Part shown: piece after piece, positions 22,850 through 34,300 of the stretch
Layout: every line of letters begins with the position of its first letter
Numbering within the stretch: the stretch's first letter is position 1
Source of the DNA: Gracilaria domingensis
Taxonomy: Eukaryota; Rhodophyta; Florideophyceae; Gracilariales; Gracilariaceae
NCBI GenBank assembly: GCA_022539475.1
Contig: VCMS01000042.1
Location: 275,561-339,560, forward strand
DNA: 64,000 bases
Direction of reading: 5' to 3'
Program-made: the position numbers and the translations under genes
The notes under the pieces: model-generated
The model's input: the letters and a program-made list of their open reading frames with translations, nothing else
What the model was told of the DNA's origin: nothing
The model's database searches: none

Positions 22850-24136
22850 ATGGAAACTATCACCCCAGAACACGCCGCCGTTTCTGTAGATCTTTTGCAG
22901 GAACATTTATTGAAACGAGACTCCAAACTTTCTGCCTACTCTTCAGAAAAATTGAACACCGATTCAGACGAGGAAAATGATTCAGACTCACCAATCTACG
23001 ATTCATTTTATTTTCAGAATCAGTCTGAGCCTATTATGAAAATGACTAATTTCTCGTCAAAAGAATTTGCTATGGTTTACAATATTGCGTCTAAAATTTT
23101 TTCTGAGAGCTGGAACCAAGGTAGAGGAAGAAAATATACTTTCTCTGAGAAAGATATATTTTTCATGACCTTGACGACTTTGAAACCCGGCGGAAAGTGG
23201 GATTTTTTGGGACAGGTGTTTAACATAAAAGGTGGAACATTTGAGAGATTAATTATGAAGTTCATCTCTTCCGTGTCTTTGCAACTGTATAACCGGTATG
23301 TTGACAATGTAGATGGTCGATGGCCAATGAAGAAGGTTCTGCAGCATAACTTGAGATTTACGAATTATAAGCACTGCCGTTATGCCACAGACGTGATTTT
23401 TCAACAATCATATCGACCGAGTGGAAGTTTATCAGAGGCCAAGAAATACTATAGCGGCAAACATAAGCTATATGGCTTAAAAACAGAAGTTTCTGTTTTA
23501 CCTCATGGGTTTGCAATTAACGCTTTTGATCACGCTCCTGGTTCAACCTCAGATTTAAATATTTTTTATTCGAATATTCAAACTCACAAGGTAGCGTTGG
23601 AAAAACGGGGCGATGAAGGCAGTAATTTTATTATTGATGCTGGAAATATGCAGGATAAGTACCCCAACCAATGGGGAATATTGATGGACAAGGGCTATCA
23701 GGGTGCCGCGGAGCACGTAAGAGCAGTTATACCCAAGAAGAAGCCGATAAGAGGATATTTAACACAGGAAGAACAGCGCACAAATCGAAAAATTAGTTCT
23801 GATCGTGTTATCGCAGAAAACTATTTTGGGCGACTAACACAACTATGGAACGTAATTGGCTCAAAATATCGCTGGGGTGAAAAATTCTATGATGATATAT
23901 TTTCTTTTTGTGTGTCGATGACGAATGCACATGTTGGATGGCACCCATTAAGAGCAGCAGATGGCGAATTTTATAACAGGGTTAAGAATCGCTTGAACGC
24001 TATTGGAGAGGATATGGCTAGGAAGCGAAAACTGACACAGAAAAAATACAGAGAAAAGCGCAGGCGCCGAATGGAAGCGCAGTACAAACACATTGGGTCC
24101 GATGAAGATACCGCTGAACCAAGCAATAATGTTTGA
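22850..24136 (+). CDS. PIF/Harbinger-type transposase (DDE_Tnp_4 family), intact
   Basis: A 428-residue protein predicted to carry out DNA cut-and-paste transposition in the nucleus. The N-terminal 60 residues are acidic and variable. A helix-turn-helix-like region lies near residues 95-130 (FSEKDIFFMTLTTLKPGG). The DDE core follows, with the first Asp at about D181 (CRYATDVIF), the second at D280 (ILMDKGYQG) and the Glu at E323 (SSDRVIAENYFGRL), the pattern of the PIF/Harbinger and IS5 group. The C-terminus is strongly basic (RKRKLTQKKYREKRRRR), a likely nuclear localisation and DNA-binding tail. The frame is uninterrupted and a polyadenylation-like AATAAA lies at 24181, so it may still be functional. 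The Myb-like partner gene common in this superfamily was not found nearby. Confidence 0.85.
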   Translation: METITPEHAAVSVDLLQEHLLKRDSKLSAYSSEKLNTDSDEENDSDSPIYDSFYFQNQSEPIMKMTNFSSKEFAMVYNIASKIFSESWNQGRGRKYTFSEKDIFFMTLTTLKPGGKWDFLGQVFNIKGGTFERLIMKFISSVSLQLYNRYVDNVDGRWPMKKVLQHNLRFTNYKHCRYATDVIFQQSYRPSGSLSEAKKYYSGKHKLYGLKTEVSVLPHGFAINAFDHAPGSTSDLNIFYSNIQTHKVALEKRGDEGSNFIIDAGNMQDKYPNQWGILMDKGYQGAAEHVRAVIPKKKPIRGYLTQEEQRTNRKISSDRVIAENYFGRLTQLWNVIGSKYRWGEKFYDDIFSFCVSMTNAHVGWHPLRAADGEFYNRVKNRLNAIGEDMARKRKLTQKKYREKRRRRMEAQYKHIGSDEDTAEPSNNV

Positions 24137-24180
24137 TATATATAAATGAATGATCTATGTGCAAGAACTGCGTCTTTTGC

Positions 24181-24186
24181 AATAAA
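24181..24186 (+). promoter_or_regulatory. Polyadenylation-like signal after the Harbinger transposase
   Basis: An AATAAA lies 45 bases beyond the stop codon, in a T-rich context. Confidence 0.4.
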
Positions 24187-24189
24187 AGT

Positions 24190-25034
24190 TTATTCTTCCT
24201 TTGCATACTTTATTTCGATCAAAATTTTGTTTTGATAGAAAAAGCTTATATTTCTACAACCATAGGATATAAAAGGATAACGATAATCCTTCAAGATGTA
24301 CTTAGTATATGAAAGAGAGATCTAATGTAGAATAACGCATAAAGCGACATTAATGCAGATCACAGCAGTCCCACTTCACACAAAGACAATACTTTCCCTT
24401 CGCAGCGAAAGAAGCACCTGGTCTTTAAACCAAGTTTGCCAACATTAGCATAGTAAATACTGGTTCTGGCCGCGTAACACAGCGGAATAATGAGCAATTC
24501 TTGGAGCAAAATTCTGAAGAGGCTGCAAGTGCACGCATTGGGCTTGCAACCGTAGGGCCGCTTCCTTTTCTCCTCCAAATATGGCCCTTTCAGCATTCAT
24601 CAGCGAAGAAGCTGTTTTGTTTAATCATGTATTCAGAACATTGTTTGACGCTTCTGCATGAACTAAAAGTTCAAAAATGTTAGTGCTCCTGACCATATAG
24701 CAATAGAACAGAATCCTTTTGATTCTCCTCGTTATTGCGTAACCTTTAGTTTATTTGTTTGCCAAGAAAAGCACGAGGGATGATGGAGCAATATCACTTT
24801 CTCACCTTGTCGCTAGAATAAAGGAAAACTAGTTTCAATACTTCTGCATATGGGGTTTCCTAAGTGTCCATCGCGTCTATTCTTCCCAGTAACGTATCGC
24901 ATGAAACATCGCAGCTGAAATGCAATCGTATTCCCGAATGAAATTCTGGCTTGACCGAACTTAACTACGACGGTACCTACATGACTATTGACGGAACTTG
25001 AAAGCATCAACCAGATCTTGAGTTGGAGAAATCC
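24190..25034. other. Intergenic region
   Basis: Nothing beyond short open frames is seen. It may contain the right end of the Harbinger transposon, but no terminal repeat could be assigned. Confidence 0.4.
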
Positions 25035-25688
25035 TCATTTGTAGTCTACAGCATATGGGAATCCGTCTGGATACATAAGGGTGCAAGTGTAGCACGCTCC
25101 TACTTCCGGGAAATGTCCACATATCGACGAAGGCATTGCTAGAGCGCATATCTCTTCCAAAATAGTCTCGGCTTCATCAGGAGACGCAAGAACTTCAGAG
25201 ACCCATTGTTCACAATACTCGCAGCCTTCAAACTTAAACATTGTGCACAATGTACTGCTGAATACAACACAGTCCTGAAATGTGGAGAGATTGATTTCGA
25301 CCGGTGGAACCCCGGGGCGAATCGAATACAGGTGACTCTTCCTGTCCTTGAACGATGGCAGGGAAAGGGCATGATTGATTTTAGTCAACGGATTAGCAAC
25401 CCGACCCAGGTGTTGATGATTCTTCAAACTTTCGAAGGAAAGCAAGGAGGAATGGCGAGTATGTGTTTTGGAAGTTGATGCTGTGAGCCAACGCTTGGCT
25501 TGTATGTAGTTGAAACGCTTGAATGGCTTCATTGTAACAAGGAACAAAAGAGCCATACCCAAAAGCACCATGACCGGCATGGCTCTTGCCCGTGTAGACT
25601 TTTCCTTCGTCATCGTGTTACGCGGAGAAGCACGGACGGATGTCATGGGAAGTGAAAGCGACGAGGCAGGGCGCTCGAGGGCATCCAT
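25035..25688 (-). CDS. Unknown single-pass membrane protein, Cys-rich C-terminus
   Basis: A protein of about 217 residues, taking the first ATG at 25688; the frame is open slightly further upstream without an ATG. Residues 1-40 are hydrophilic and basic, followed by one hydrophobic segment (PVMVLLGMALLFLVTM, about residues 38-53), so it is probably a type II membrane protein with the bulk in the lumen or outside the cell. The distal half contains about nine cysteines, including CEYC and CYTC pairs, suggesting a disulfide-bonded ectodomain. I do not recognise the family. It lies just outside the A/B/C gene cluster and is read in the same direction as gene A1. No paralogue was seen in the window. 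Confidence 0.5.
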   Translation of the reverse strand: MDALERPASSLSLPMTSVRASPRNTMTKEKSTRARAMPVMVLLGMALLFLVTMKPFKRFNYIQAKRWLTASTSKTHTRHSSLLSFESLKNHQHLGRVANPLTKINHALSLPSFKDRKSHLYSIRPGVPPVEINLSTFQDCVVFSSTLCTMFKFEGCEYCEQWVSEVLASPDEAETILEEICALAMPSSICGHFPEVGACYTCTLMYPDGFPYAVDYK

Positions 25689-25899
25689 TGTGACAGACAA
25701 AAGTTATCTCGAGCGGTAATTCTCAACAAACCGGACTTGACTGCAACGTTGATCTTCATCAGCGCTTGTCCCGTCGGTTCGTATAAATGTGATATTCCGG
25801 GGTCCGTAGACGCGGTAGTAGAACCTATCTCTTGTCACTACCATGAGATTCAGAAAGAACCGTACCGGAGATAACCTTCGAAGCACGACATTCGAAATG

Positions 25900-26570
25900 G
25901 ACTTTGGTAAGGGTTACCTGCCTTTTTGTTGTGACCAATTTGTTCTCAGCCTTTGAACGGAGTGTTGTTCCCAAAAGTTTCTATGACTCGTTGCAATGCT
26001 GTAAGTTGCACATCTTGAGATTCAAATCATCAAGGCCCGTCATGAGAGGAGGATGCTTTGGGAACAATCTAATGGTATGGAGGCCTCTCGGCAAGACCGC
26101 CATGGACGTCGACATAAGTTGCTGTATTGTGTGGGCATGTTGAGAGATCAAATTGCCAAAGGCTTCATGAACGAGTGGTCAGACCCAAACGGCTAACAAA
26201 CATCTTAGAATTACAAAGAATAGCTGACCATGAAGACAATCGATATAGGGGAGGTTGAAACTATTATTAGAAAGTGCTAAAGAATTGTGATGACCTGGAC
26301 ACAGTTATGTCCTGAAAACTCACTAGAAAACTCCGCTGGGTTTAAAACCCATGGTATGGAGCAGGCTGTGACGTACTAGCGTTACGGATGTTTTGAGAAG
26401 GTGGCGTAAGGTAGTCACAGTCTATCGATATTATTCAGTAGGTGGATCCCAATACCTTGGTGAAGGCTTCAAATGGAAGTTCTGTATTTATTCAGCTAGC
26501 GGTGACCAAGATCCGACATCTCCTCGGCCATGACTCGTGATGAAAAGTTGAACCGTAGTAACAGGACAGC
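25900..26570. other. Intergenic region
   Basis: No gene is recognised. Its right end borders the duplicated unit that starts near 26570 and reappears at about 48860. Confidence 0.4.
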
Positions 26571-26981
26571 TAATCAGTGCATTAAACGCACCTTCGGCAT
26601 GTACGAGTGTAGCTCTCTTGCATAATGAGGACGAAACTCATACTTGGAAAGGCGTAGAGCTTGCACTACTACGCTCAAAAGTTTTCAAGCTTCCTGGAGA
26701 GTGAGAATTATGTAAGTCGATAATGCAGATTTAGTTTCGACAGATGAGTTAGGATGAAGAAGAGGACGGAACATTTCTGCTACCAAACTTGAGAGATACG
26801 CTACGACTCGAGTTATACTGCACATGTAGTTGCCGTTGAGCAAAACTTTGAAGAGTCCGCCTTCCTTTGATAGCAAGTACAAAATTAAGGTCCAAGATTG
26901 GGACTGTGAAGGAGACTCACACCTTTCTGAAGTTGTGATCATGATGTTGACGGGAGTGTCAAGGTCAGAAAGGCTAGTTAT
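26570..26981. repeat. 3' flank of gene A1, duplicated at about 48860-49315
   Basis: The sequence downstream of the A1 stop codon matches the flank of A2 nearly base for base, with small indels. The homology begins around the word TTAAACGCACCTTCGGCATG. This marks the left edge of the segmental duplication. Confidence 0.75.
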
Positions 26982-28136
26982 CTAAGGAGCAAAGCTCTTT
27001 GTCCGGTCCCGCTCAACATCTCTCGCTCGCTTTGTTGCTGTAATCGTGTCGTGCAAACGTCCTTCTTCAACAGATAAGAATCCCTCTTTGCATCTTTGCA
27101 CCACATCAACCCCATCATCATCATCCACTTCAGGTGCTTTTTCTCTATCCTTCTCTTGCAACCATAAACAAACCATCTCCTGCTCACCTATCAATCGCTT
27201 CGGCATTCCTTTTCCATCTGCCCATGCATGCACAAAGAAGCGAGCGGCGGTCACAACCACTACCCAACACGCAACCAGAATGATCGCCCAAAGCTGCACC
27301 GTAGCAACAATTCGCGGGAACGATTCCTTTGATTCAATCACCTCCTTCCACTCTCCTCCATCTCGAGATGGAAGCGAAACTTTTTCGCAGTTGCGATACG
27401 CCATTGCGTATTTGTTCACGTTGGTCTTCTCCTGTGCTCGCACCAGAGCCAAGAAAACTGCATACGCTACAAAGTTGGTTTGAAGCCTTTCTTCTATCAC
27501 TCCCCTTCCGAAACGATGCAATTCGCGTCGACTTTCTACTGCCACTAACGCGCTCCATTCTTTGTCTATTTCTTCCACGTCCATCTCGACTAACCCAGTG
27601 CCTTGTGCATACGCAAGCGAGCTGTTCGACGTGAAACCGTTGGTACAAGCAATCATCATTACTCGCATCATTCCCTCACCATGACGCCCATACACAGAGC
27701 CAAAACACTTGATCGCCGAATCTTCTAGCCTGTGGATGAAAACTGCAGTGGTGAAATGATCCGAATTGAAGTAGTACGGGAACTTACCGAGAACGTCTCT
27801 TGAGGTGATGTTGACAGTGACAAAAGACCGCTCTTCATCGCCATGTGACTTGTATGAGTGTGCCTTCATGGTTTTCACCAGCTCCGCAATCTCACGCTTC
27901 CCTTCTTCGTCTTGGCCCCCGAAGGATTTGTAAATTTCTTGGCTTTCATCCAGCAGGTTTTCAGGCGTTCGCTCGCAAAGAGGTTCATACGAATCTTCTG
28001 GACTTTTTGTCCATATAGGACGATATAATTTGTATTTGTCTTGGTCATGAACGACACATTTCTCTGCGAGTTGTGCAAGTCGGTTGGCGTTTGTGCGGTA
28101 AATAATGGTGTCAAGAGAACAAACGCCGCGGGTAAA

Positions 28137-28994
28137 TGTGGTGCAAAACCCTCGACGGGAAAACAACAAGCCGCGTCGCGGACGAGCACCTCAGGGTGTT
28201 CAGGCCCTGCTCCCTGTGAAGGGCAGTCGAGCGGCAGAACCCTCCGATAGGGCCAACACGAGCCGGGTGTAAATCCGGGTGGCCCCGATCTGGGCGTGCA
28301 GTCGGAGGTAGAAGGGGTAGAATCGGCGTAGGTATCCGGATGGTTCCGGCGAGCCACAGCGAGTGGGGGTATCCAGCCCAACGGTATGGGACGACAAAAG
28401 ATCAACAAGCGAGCCGCACTGCGGAGCACTGACTCGCGATAAGCGGGAAAACTCCCGAGACAAAATAAAACAAACCTACAATGTAGGGCAGAGTAGCGAA
28501 AGCCGTAAGACGGAAATGACAACAATAAAATAGATAAGAAAAGTGCCGTGACGACGGATTAGTACTCCTCAGGGACGGAGGTTGGTTGATCAGCCCGGAA
28601 TTGCGGCGGTATTCCCCAGGATGGGGCTGGTGACCGTGCGCAAGCGGCAAGAAGATCAGAGCCAAAGGCCTCGTTGAGGTTTACTTCCCGTACAGTGGCG
28701 GCAAGTGCCGCCACTTATATACGGCACTTGAAAATATCAATTAAAATATCTAACTATCCGGCGCTGCCGGCCAATACACTACAGGTGTGCCCCCGTGGCA
28801 TGCTTGCCACGGGGCCCGCGCGATCGGGCCAACTTGGCACACGTGTGCAGAAATACTACCCTTCCTAGGCATGCCCCAAAATAGGGGCACTACCCCAGTA
28901 GCCTCTCATAACCTGAGGTGTCGCAGCCGGTAACGGATCAACAAACTATGAAAAGCACCTCGGTGCATCCCCACAAAGGGCGTTTTGCTCTACA
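28137..28994 (-). repeat. 3' LTR of gypsy element 2
   Basis: It is 858 bases from TGTGGTGC to CTCTACA on the plus strand and almost identical to 39050-39907. It is crowded with small perfect inverted repeats, for example GTGGCGGCA-AG-TGCCGCCAC near 28694 and CCCCGTGGCA-TGCT-TGCCACGGGG near 28792. A purine tract on the minus strand (pyrimidines at 28995-29007) abuts its inner edge. Confidence 0.95.
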
Positions 28995-29007
28995 TCTCCC
29001 CCTTCTC
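28995..29007 (-). other. Polypurine tract of gypsy element 2
   Basis: TCTCCCCCTTCTC on the plus strand is a 13-base purine run on the coding strand, directly adjoining the 3' LTR, where plus-strand DNA synthesis is primed in LTR retrotransposons. Near-identical copies of this word recur inside the element at about 30974, 32692 and 35893. Confidence 0.75.
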
Positions 29008-29047
29008 AGGCTGAGACACCGACTCCGTCGGCTCGATACGCCTCTCG

Positions 29048-30847
29048 ATGGAGGTATATAAGGAAGTCTCCCAAGACGGGTCTGCCGAGAACTGTTCGGA
29101 GCCACCAACACCTCCGGTGTCAGTAGCGAACCTCGTCATCTCGAGCCCTCCCGCGATGTCCAACGCACCGAACGGCCCTCCGTCCTCGACGGCACGCATG
29201 CAAGTATCGAACCCGCCGTTCCGGTCTGTTCCTCTCCCGCAGTCGGCGGCTGCCTCCCAGCCGGGTTCTTTCGGACAAGATCACGCTCCAGCTCAGGCTG
29301 GTCCCGCGCCCGTGTGGGATTGGTTCAACGCCGAGATGCCAGCTACGCTGGGTGGATGGCCTACCGCAGGCGCGTTACGCATCCGGGATCCCCACCGGCA
29401 CAGTTTCCTTTTTGCCCAGGCTCCCTGGTTTGACGCCGAAGCCGTTCGGGATACAGAGCTCGTCGACTCGTACGCTGTCGACGGTCAACTCCCTGGTGGG
29501 CTTCCTGCTGACGTTACCCGTTCATGGGACTGGATCGCCCGCGTTGCGGTTATACCGAGCTGCCTGTTTGTAGGTCGAAACGAGACGAGACAATTCGCTC
29601 GCAATGAGATGGCCCGCATTGGGTACGCGCGACACTTCCGAGCTCCGAACGAACATCCGGTGCCGGCACAGTACCAGTACGATGTGGCACGTTACCGAAC
29701 TTTCGGCGAGGTCGGCTACGGCGACCATCTAGCCAACGCGTTGGACGAAATTGACCGATATTCGGATACCGTTCAGCCGCAGCAGGAGTTGATCCTGTGG
29801 GCGCGGCCGATCCTTCGCGCCGAGTTCCGGTTCCTTCGCCGTCCTGGACGGTCTCAATTTCATGAAGGCCTCCGCTTCGAGAGGAAATGGCGTTCCCGCT
29901 TCGGGGTACTGGTGCCGTACCAGTGCACGGAGGTGGAACGCATTGCGCGTCACTCCCATACTGGGCGATACCTGCCGCTGCCGTCATTCTGGCCTGCGGT
30001 CGAAGTCCCACGAGGGTGTCACGTAGAGCTACCGCCCTGCCTAACTTACATAGGCTCGTACTTCATGAACGATCCGCCTCGCGGCCTGTGGAGCATCCTG
30101 GCAACAGAATGGACCGTCCGCGTTGCGGCTTTCCTCCTCATCGAGGCATATGATTCGTACCGAGTTTGGTTCATCCCGGAACTCATCCGGCAAGCGATCC
30201 GAGCGTTGGATCTCTCCGAAGTGCTCGGCTCGGTCCGCAATGCGCGCGAAGCCACCGCGTTGGTGGACGTCATTGACCAGATTGACTGGAATGAGGTGCC
30301 TGCTAGTCAGGTTTCCGACGGAGTCCGCCGGCAGTCGGACCGTTCTCCCGGACGGAACGTCAACGCCGGCGACTTCGTATACTTTGACCCGTGGATTTGG
30401 GAGGTAATTGGCCCCGCTGAGGCGGCTGGTCGCCGCCGAGAGGAGCGATATATCCCGGAAGGGCACCCGCGTGGGTTCGTATACGTCGACGATGACGGTG
30501 ATGACCCTGCAGAGGGAGGAAGTCCCATGGATGAGGGGAGCCCAGTGGGGGTTGCCTCGGAGCCCGACACTACGGGAGATGACGACGAAGTCGTGATCGT
30601 TGACCCACCCGCTGTAGCGGCTCCCGCTCCGACCGGCCCGTGGGCTCAGGATGTAGCATCCGCCGTGGGCGGCAGTTCTTCTCTCACTCCGCGAGCGGCG
30701 GTCATTCGCGACTTCCTTCGAGGCGTGGGAGTGGCCGTTCCCGATACGGTGACCGACGAGTCGGAGTTGCAAGCAATAGCGGCACAGCGCTTCTCCGGGG
30801 CTCCCGGTAGTGGGGGCACCCCAGGTGCTGGGCCGTCCGGCGCGTAA
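29048..30847 (+). CDS. Antisense extra ORF of gypsy element 2, unknown function
   Basis: A 599-residue open frame runs opposite to gag-pol between the 3' LTR and integrase, starting 54 bases inside the LTR edge. The N-terminal 110 residues are Pro/Ser-rich and probably disordered. A folded-looking, Arg/Trp/Tyr-rich middle follows (about residues 115-420, with segments such as DWIARVAVIPSCLFVGRNE and WTVRVAAFLLIEAYDSYRVW). The C-terminal part is acidic and then Gly/Ala/Pro-rich, with VVIVDPP and a TPRAAVIRDFLRGVGV segment. No known domain is recognised. Some plant Ty3/gypsy elements, such as Grande, also carry antisense extra genes, but no sequence relation was seen. The frame looks whole, which argues for selection within the element. 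Confidence 0.6.
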   Translation: MEVYKEVSQDGSAENCSEPPTPPVSVANLVISSPPAMSNAPNGPPSSTARMQVSNPPFRSVPLPQSAAASQPGSFGQDHAPAQAGPAPVWDWFNAEMPATLGGWPTAGALRIRDPHRHSFLFAQAPWFDAEAVRDTELVDSYAVDGQLPGGLPADVTRSWDWIARVAVIPSCLFVGRNETRQFARNEMARIGYARHFRAPNEHPVPAQYQYDVARYRTFGEVGYGDHLANALDEIDRYSDTVQPQQELILWARPILRAEFRFLRRPGRSQFHEGLRFERKWRSRFGVLVPYQCTEVERIARHSHTGRYLPLPSFWPAVEVPRGCHVELPPCLTYIGSYFMNDPPRGLWSILATEWTVRVAAFLLIEAYDSYRVWFIPELIRQAIRALDLSEVLGSVRNAREATALVDVIDQIDWNEVPASQVSDGVRRQSDRSPGRNVNAGDFVYFDPWIWEVIGPAEAAGRRREERYIPEGHPRGFVYVDDDGDDPAEGGSPMDEGSPVGVASEPDTTGDDDEVVIVDPPAVAAPAPTGPWAQDVASAVGGSSSLTPRAAVIRDFLRGVGVAVPDTVTDESELQAIAAQRFSGAPGSGGTPGAGPSGA

Positions 30848-31357
30848 TTCCCCGGCTCGCGATCCCCTACGGGCTACGGTAGTCCGCGATAGACCCCGAT
30901 GATGAGGGGCGACTCAATAGTTAGAGGTAAACTTCTCCAGCCGTGCTGGCTTGGCTCAAACTCTTCGTCTTGCTCTCCCCCTTCTCAGTGGGCAATACCT
31001 CGTTTGAGGCTGTTGCGAATGGCCCACAAGAGAGGGGTAACTTTTCCGCACAAGCGGCTGTAGCGATAAAACTTCTTAGTCTTCCTTCCAGTGTCCTGGC
31101 TTCTTCTCCTTCTTCTTAGGCTTCTTTCTTCTTTATCTTCTTCTCCACTGTAAGTGGCTTCCGCATTTCGCGGCATGTTTGTTCAGCAAAAAGCTGTCCG
31201 CTTAGAGCGGCCTGGTCCGCCTGAGGCGACTGAGTGATCTCGAGTTAACTTCAAGTTGCATCCGCTTGACGCGGCATATTCTTGCGTAATGCAATACTGT
31301 CCGCATGAGGCGGCATATTCCGTCTGGGACGGCTGTGCTCAATAGAGACGTGGGTGG
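30848..31357. other. Non-coding spacer of gypsy element 2
   Basis: This lies between the antisense ORF and pol. It contains an internal copy of the polypurine-tract word (about 30974-30987) and, between 31195 and 31335, a run of short CCGC/GCGG hairpins such as CCGCTTAGAGCGG, CCGCTTGACGCGG and CCGCATGAGGCGG. Confidence 0.6.
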
Positions 31358-34300
31358 TCAACCCACTTGGGCCTTGTCCAGCGTAGCCGGTATCGGTGTC
31401 CGTGTGCGACGGTGGTACTGCAAGACCTTCGAGCGAGGCAAGTGCTCAATGGGCTCGTGCGTATCCTCTGAAGAGGCGTAGCCGTACCAACGGACTCGAT
31501 ACAGTAGTTCCCCGTCAGGGGCGTAGCCGTGACTTATCAGACGGTCAATGACATACTCCTCATCGAGGACCTTCCGCGCAGGATGCGGCTTTGTCGATGT
31601 ATCCTCTCTCGAGGTGTCGTTGTTACCTCTCCCGTCGTGGGCTTCATTGGTTACTTTCGGCTTCCGTCCTGACGGCAAGACATCCTGTACGCCAGGCGAG
31701 AGCCATTTTGACCATGGTGTTTCCATGTCATTCCGGCTTCCAGAGTTCTGGCTTTCCTTCCCGTATTGTCGGGCTGTTACCGAGCTTCGGTGTTCTCGAA
31801 TAGCGAGCTTCCGGCGTTCCGGCAAGATCTCCCGAAGTGAGGGTGAACGGTCCGCAATGCGGTGTGCCAGCGAGTGGTGCCGTGGCACGTGCCGAGGCGA
31901 CGCCTTGCCAAGCATTGCTGGCGGTGGGGCCTGCGCCGTTGCACGGCTGTGCGTTGCCGATTCAAATTCGGAATTTCCGTTTCCGGCGGCCGCAAGCCTT
32001 ACAGCGGGCACGTGCCCGGCTCGTGTGTTGTCACCCTCCACTGGAGGCGGATCGCCGGCGAAGCCAGACACTTGGCGCAGCGTGCGCGCGTGTGCAGCGT
32101 TGGGCTGCTGCCCACCTACTGTGGCATGTCGGCCTGCTGTTGCGGCGGTTGCCTCCGTGTTTTCAACGGCTTCATTACTCGATGCTTCAATAAAATCTCC
32201 CGAAATCGGGTCTGCCGTAACAACACGGTCTTTCTGGACAGGCTTCTTTTCCGGTCTTCCGGCTTCTTTTGACGCGAGTGCGCTGCCGCTGCCGGGCTCC
32301 GACTGCGGCGGGCATGTACTTTCCGCATTCGACGTGGCTGCTGCGGTGGTTACCACCCTCTTTTCCGGCGTACCGGTCTCACGCTGCACAGCTGGGGCAG
32401 GCTCTTGTCCTTCCGTCTGTGACGGCCGTACAGTGCTATCCGCGGGCGAAGCGGCGACTTCTGCAGCAGCTACATCCTGGTGTTCTTCCGGTTCTCCGGC
32501 TTCGTGCTCCACCGAAGTGGTGCGTTCCTCTTTAGGCTTCCGCGATAACTGCGCGTTTCTCGCCTCTTTCCGAATCTTCGGCTGTACGTCGCGCGTCCGC
32601 GTGCTTTCACCACGACTTGCGTGCGGCCCGGAGGCCTGCAAAGACACTTCCGTCAACGACGGCGACAACGAAATCGAGCGACTTACCTCCTCCTCCCCCT
32701 TCTCAGTTGGAGCGTCGGGGGTGGTGGTGAGTATCCCCTGAGGGGCCAGTATCCGCGTGTGGACATGTGCGGCGTTCGAGACTGGCGGGTTAGCTTCCGG
32801 CTTTGCCGGCAAATCAGCAAGTCCGCGGCTAGGATGCGGCAGGACTGACAACGAAGCGCGCTCTCCCGCTGTCGCGGCTTGGTCCACAGTAGGCGTAGCG
32901 CTGTCCGGCGTTTCCGGTTGCTTTTCCTGACGAACAGGCTGTGGCGCAGGCGTTACGCGATCGCGCGAAAAACGCTCGTGTTCACCCTCAATATCGAGGA
33001 CAACCGTTGTATCGGTGATAGAAATAACCCTGTAGGGGCCGTCCGCGATAGGAGAGAGCTTATGCCTCTTCTCCTTTTCCGGGTTATAGTATTCCTTCCG
33101 TAGGAAGGCGTAGTTACCTTCCCTGATCTGAGGGGCATCCCTGCGCATTCGTGCGTCGAAATTCCGCTTGTACGCGGCTTGTGCCTTCTCGATGTTTTGC
33201 CTAACTGTAGGAATGATGTTCTTAAGCCAGGCCTTCCAGGCGTCCCTGTGTAGACGAGGCGAGGGGAACTTATCCAAAGTTGGCTGTGGCTCGATAGCCA
33301 CCGAAGGTGGAACGCGTGATAGCACAAGCTCGAACGGCGAGATCTGAGTAGTGCGATGAACCTGCGTATTGTAGGCATATGTCACCGCATCGGTGTATTG
33401 ATCCCACTCCGACGGATGTTCGGCAACGAATGTCCGTAATGCATTGAGCATTGTGCGGTTAAAACGTTCAACCTGCCCATTACTCTGGGGGTGGTATGTT
33501 GTCGTAAACCAGTTTTGGATCCGCAAGATGCGGCAAACGTCCTGAAAGAACTTAGCCGTAAACTGCGGTCCATTGTCCGATAACAGGTCAATCGGCGGTC
33601 CGTAGACAAAAACCCAGTGTGTAACGAAAGCTTGGGCGACCGCACTGGCGGTAACCTTCGTCAAAGGCACAGTCCGTACCAGTTTAGAAAAACGGTCGGT
33701 GATCACAAGTAGAAACCGGTTTCCCCGGCGAGTGCGGATAAACTCGCCGAGCAAGTCAATTGCCACGAATTCAAGTGGAGCCCTGGCAGGGAAGAGTACC
33801 AACTTCTTGGAGTACTTCCGCAGTTTGACGCGGTTCTTCGCGCAGTCAGAACATCCACGAACAGTGGCATACGCGTCGAAAGCCATTGCTGGCCAGTAAA
33901 AGTCCTTCCGTAAGGTGTAGTACAACTTCCTGCCACCAGGGTGGGCTGACAACTTCGCGTAGTGCGACAAATGCAGTACTCGTGACTGAAGTGAGTGCGG
34001 AACCACAATCTGTGGCCTGTTTCCGACGGTTCGGATTAGAAATCCTTGGTCGTTCTCGACGAAAGGCAACTGTGCTCCACCGTTTAGGCGACTACGAATC
34101 TCCGTACAAAAACGGTCGGTGTGCTGCTCCCGGATGAGTTCCTCCGGCTTGATCGGTACGAAAGAGCCCGGTTCGGGTTGCGTGTCAGACACGGCTAAAA
34201 CAGCATCGTAGATGTCCCATCCTTCCGATTCTTCATCGGCATCGCTCGAGCCGTCTTCCACGAGGAAGCACGGTATCTCCAGATCATCGACTGGCGCAGC

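Noticed and set aside
27046-27483. Plus-strand frame over gene A1 (and its twin at 49380-49817 over A2)
   Set aside because: Antisense shadow; conserved only because the A genes are conserved, and Ser/Thr/Cys-rich without motifs.
28200-28665. Open frames inside the LTRs of gypsy element 2 (also at 39113-39578)
   Set aside because: They are short, present only because the LTR is duplicated, and without recognisable domains.
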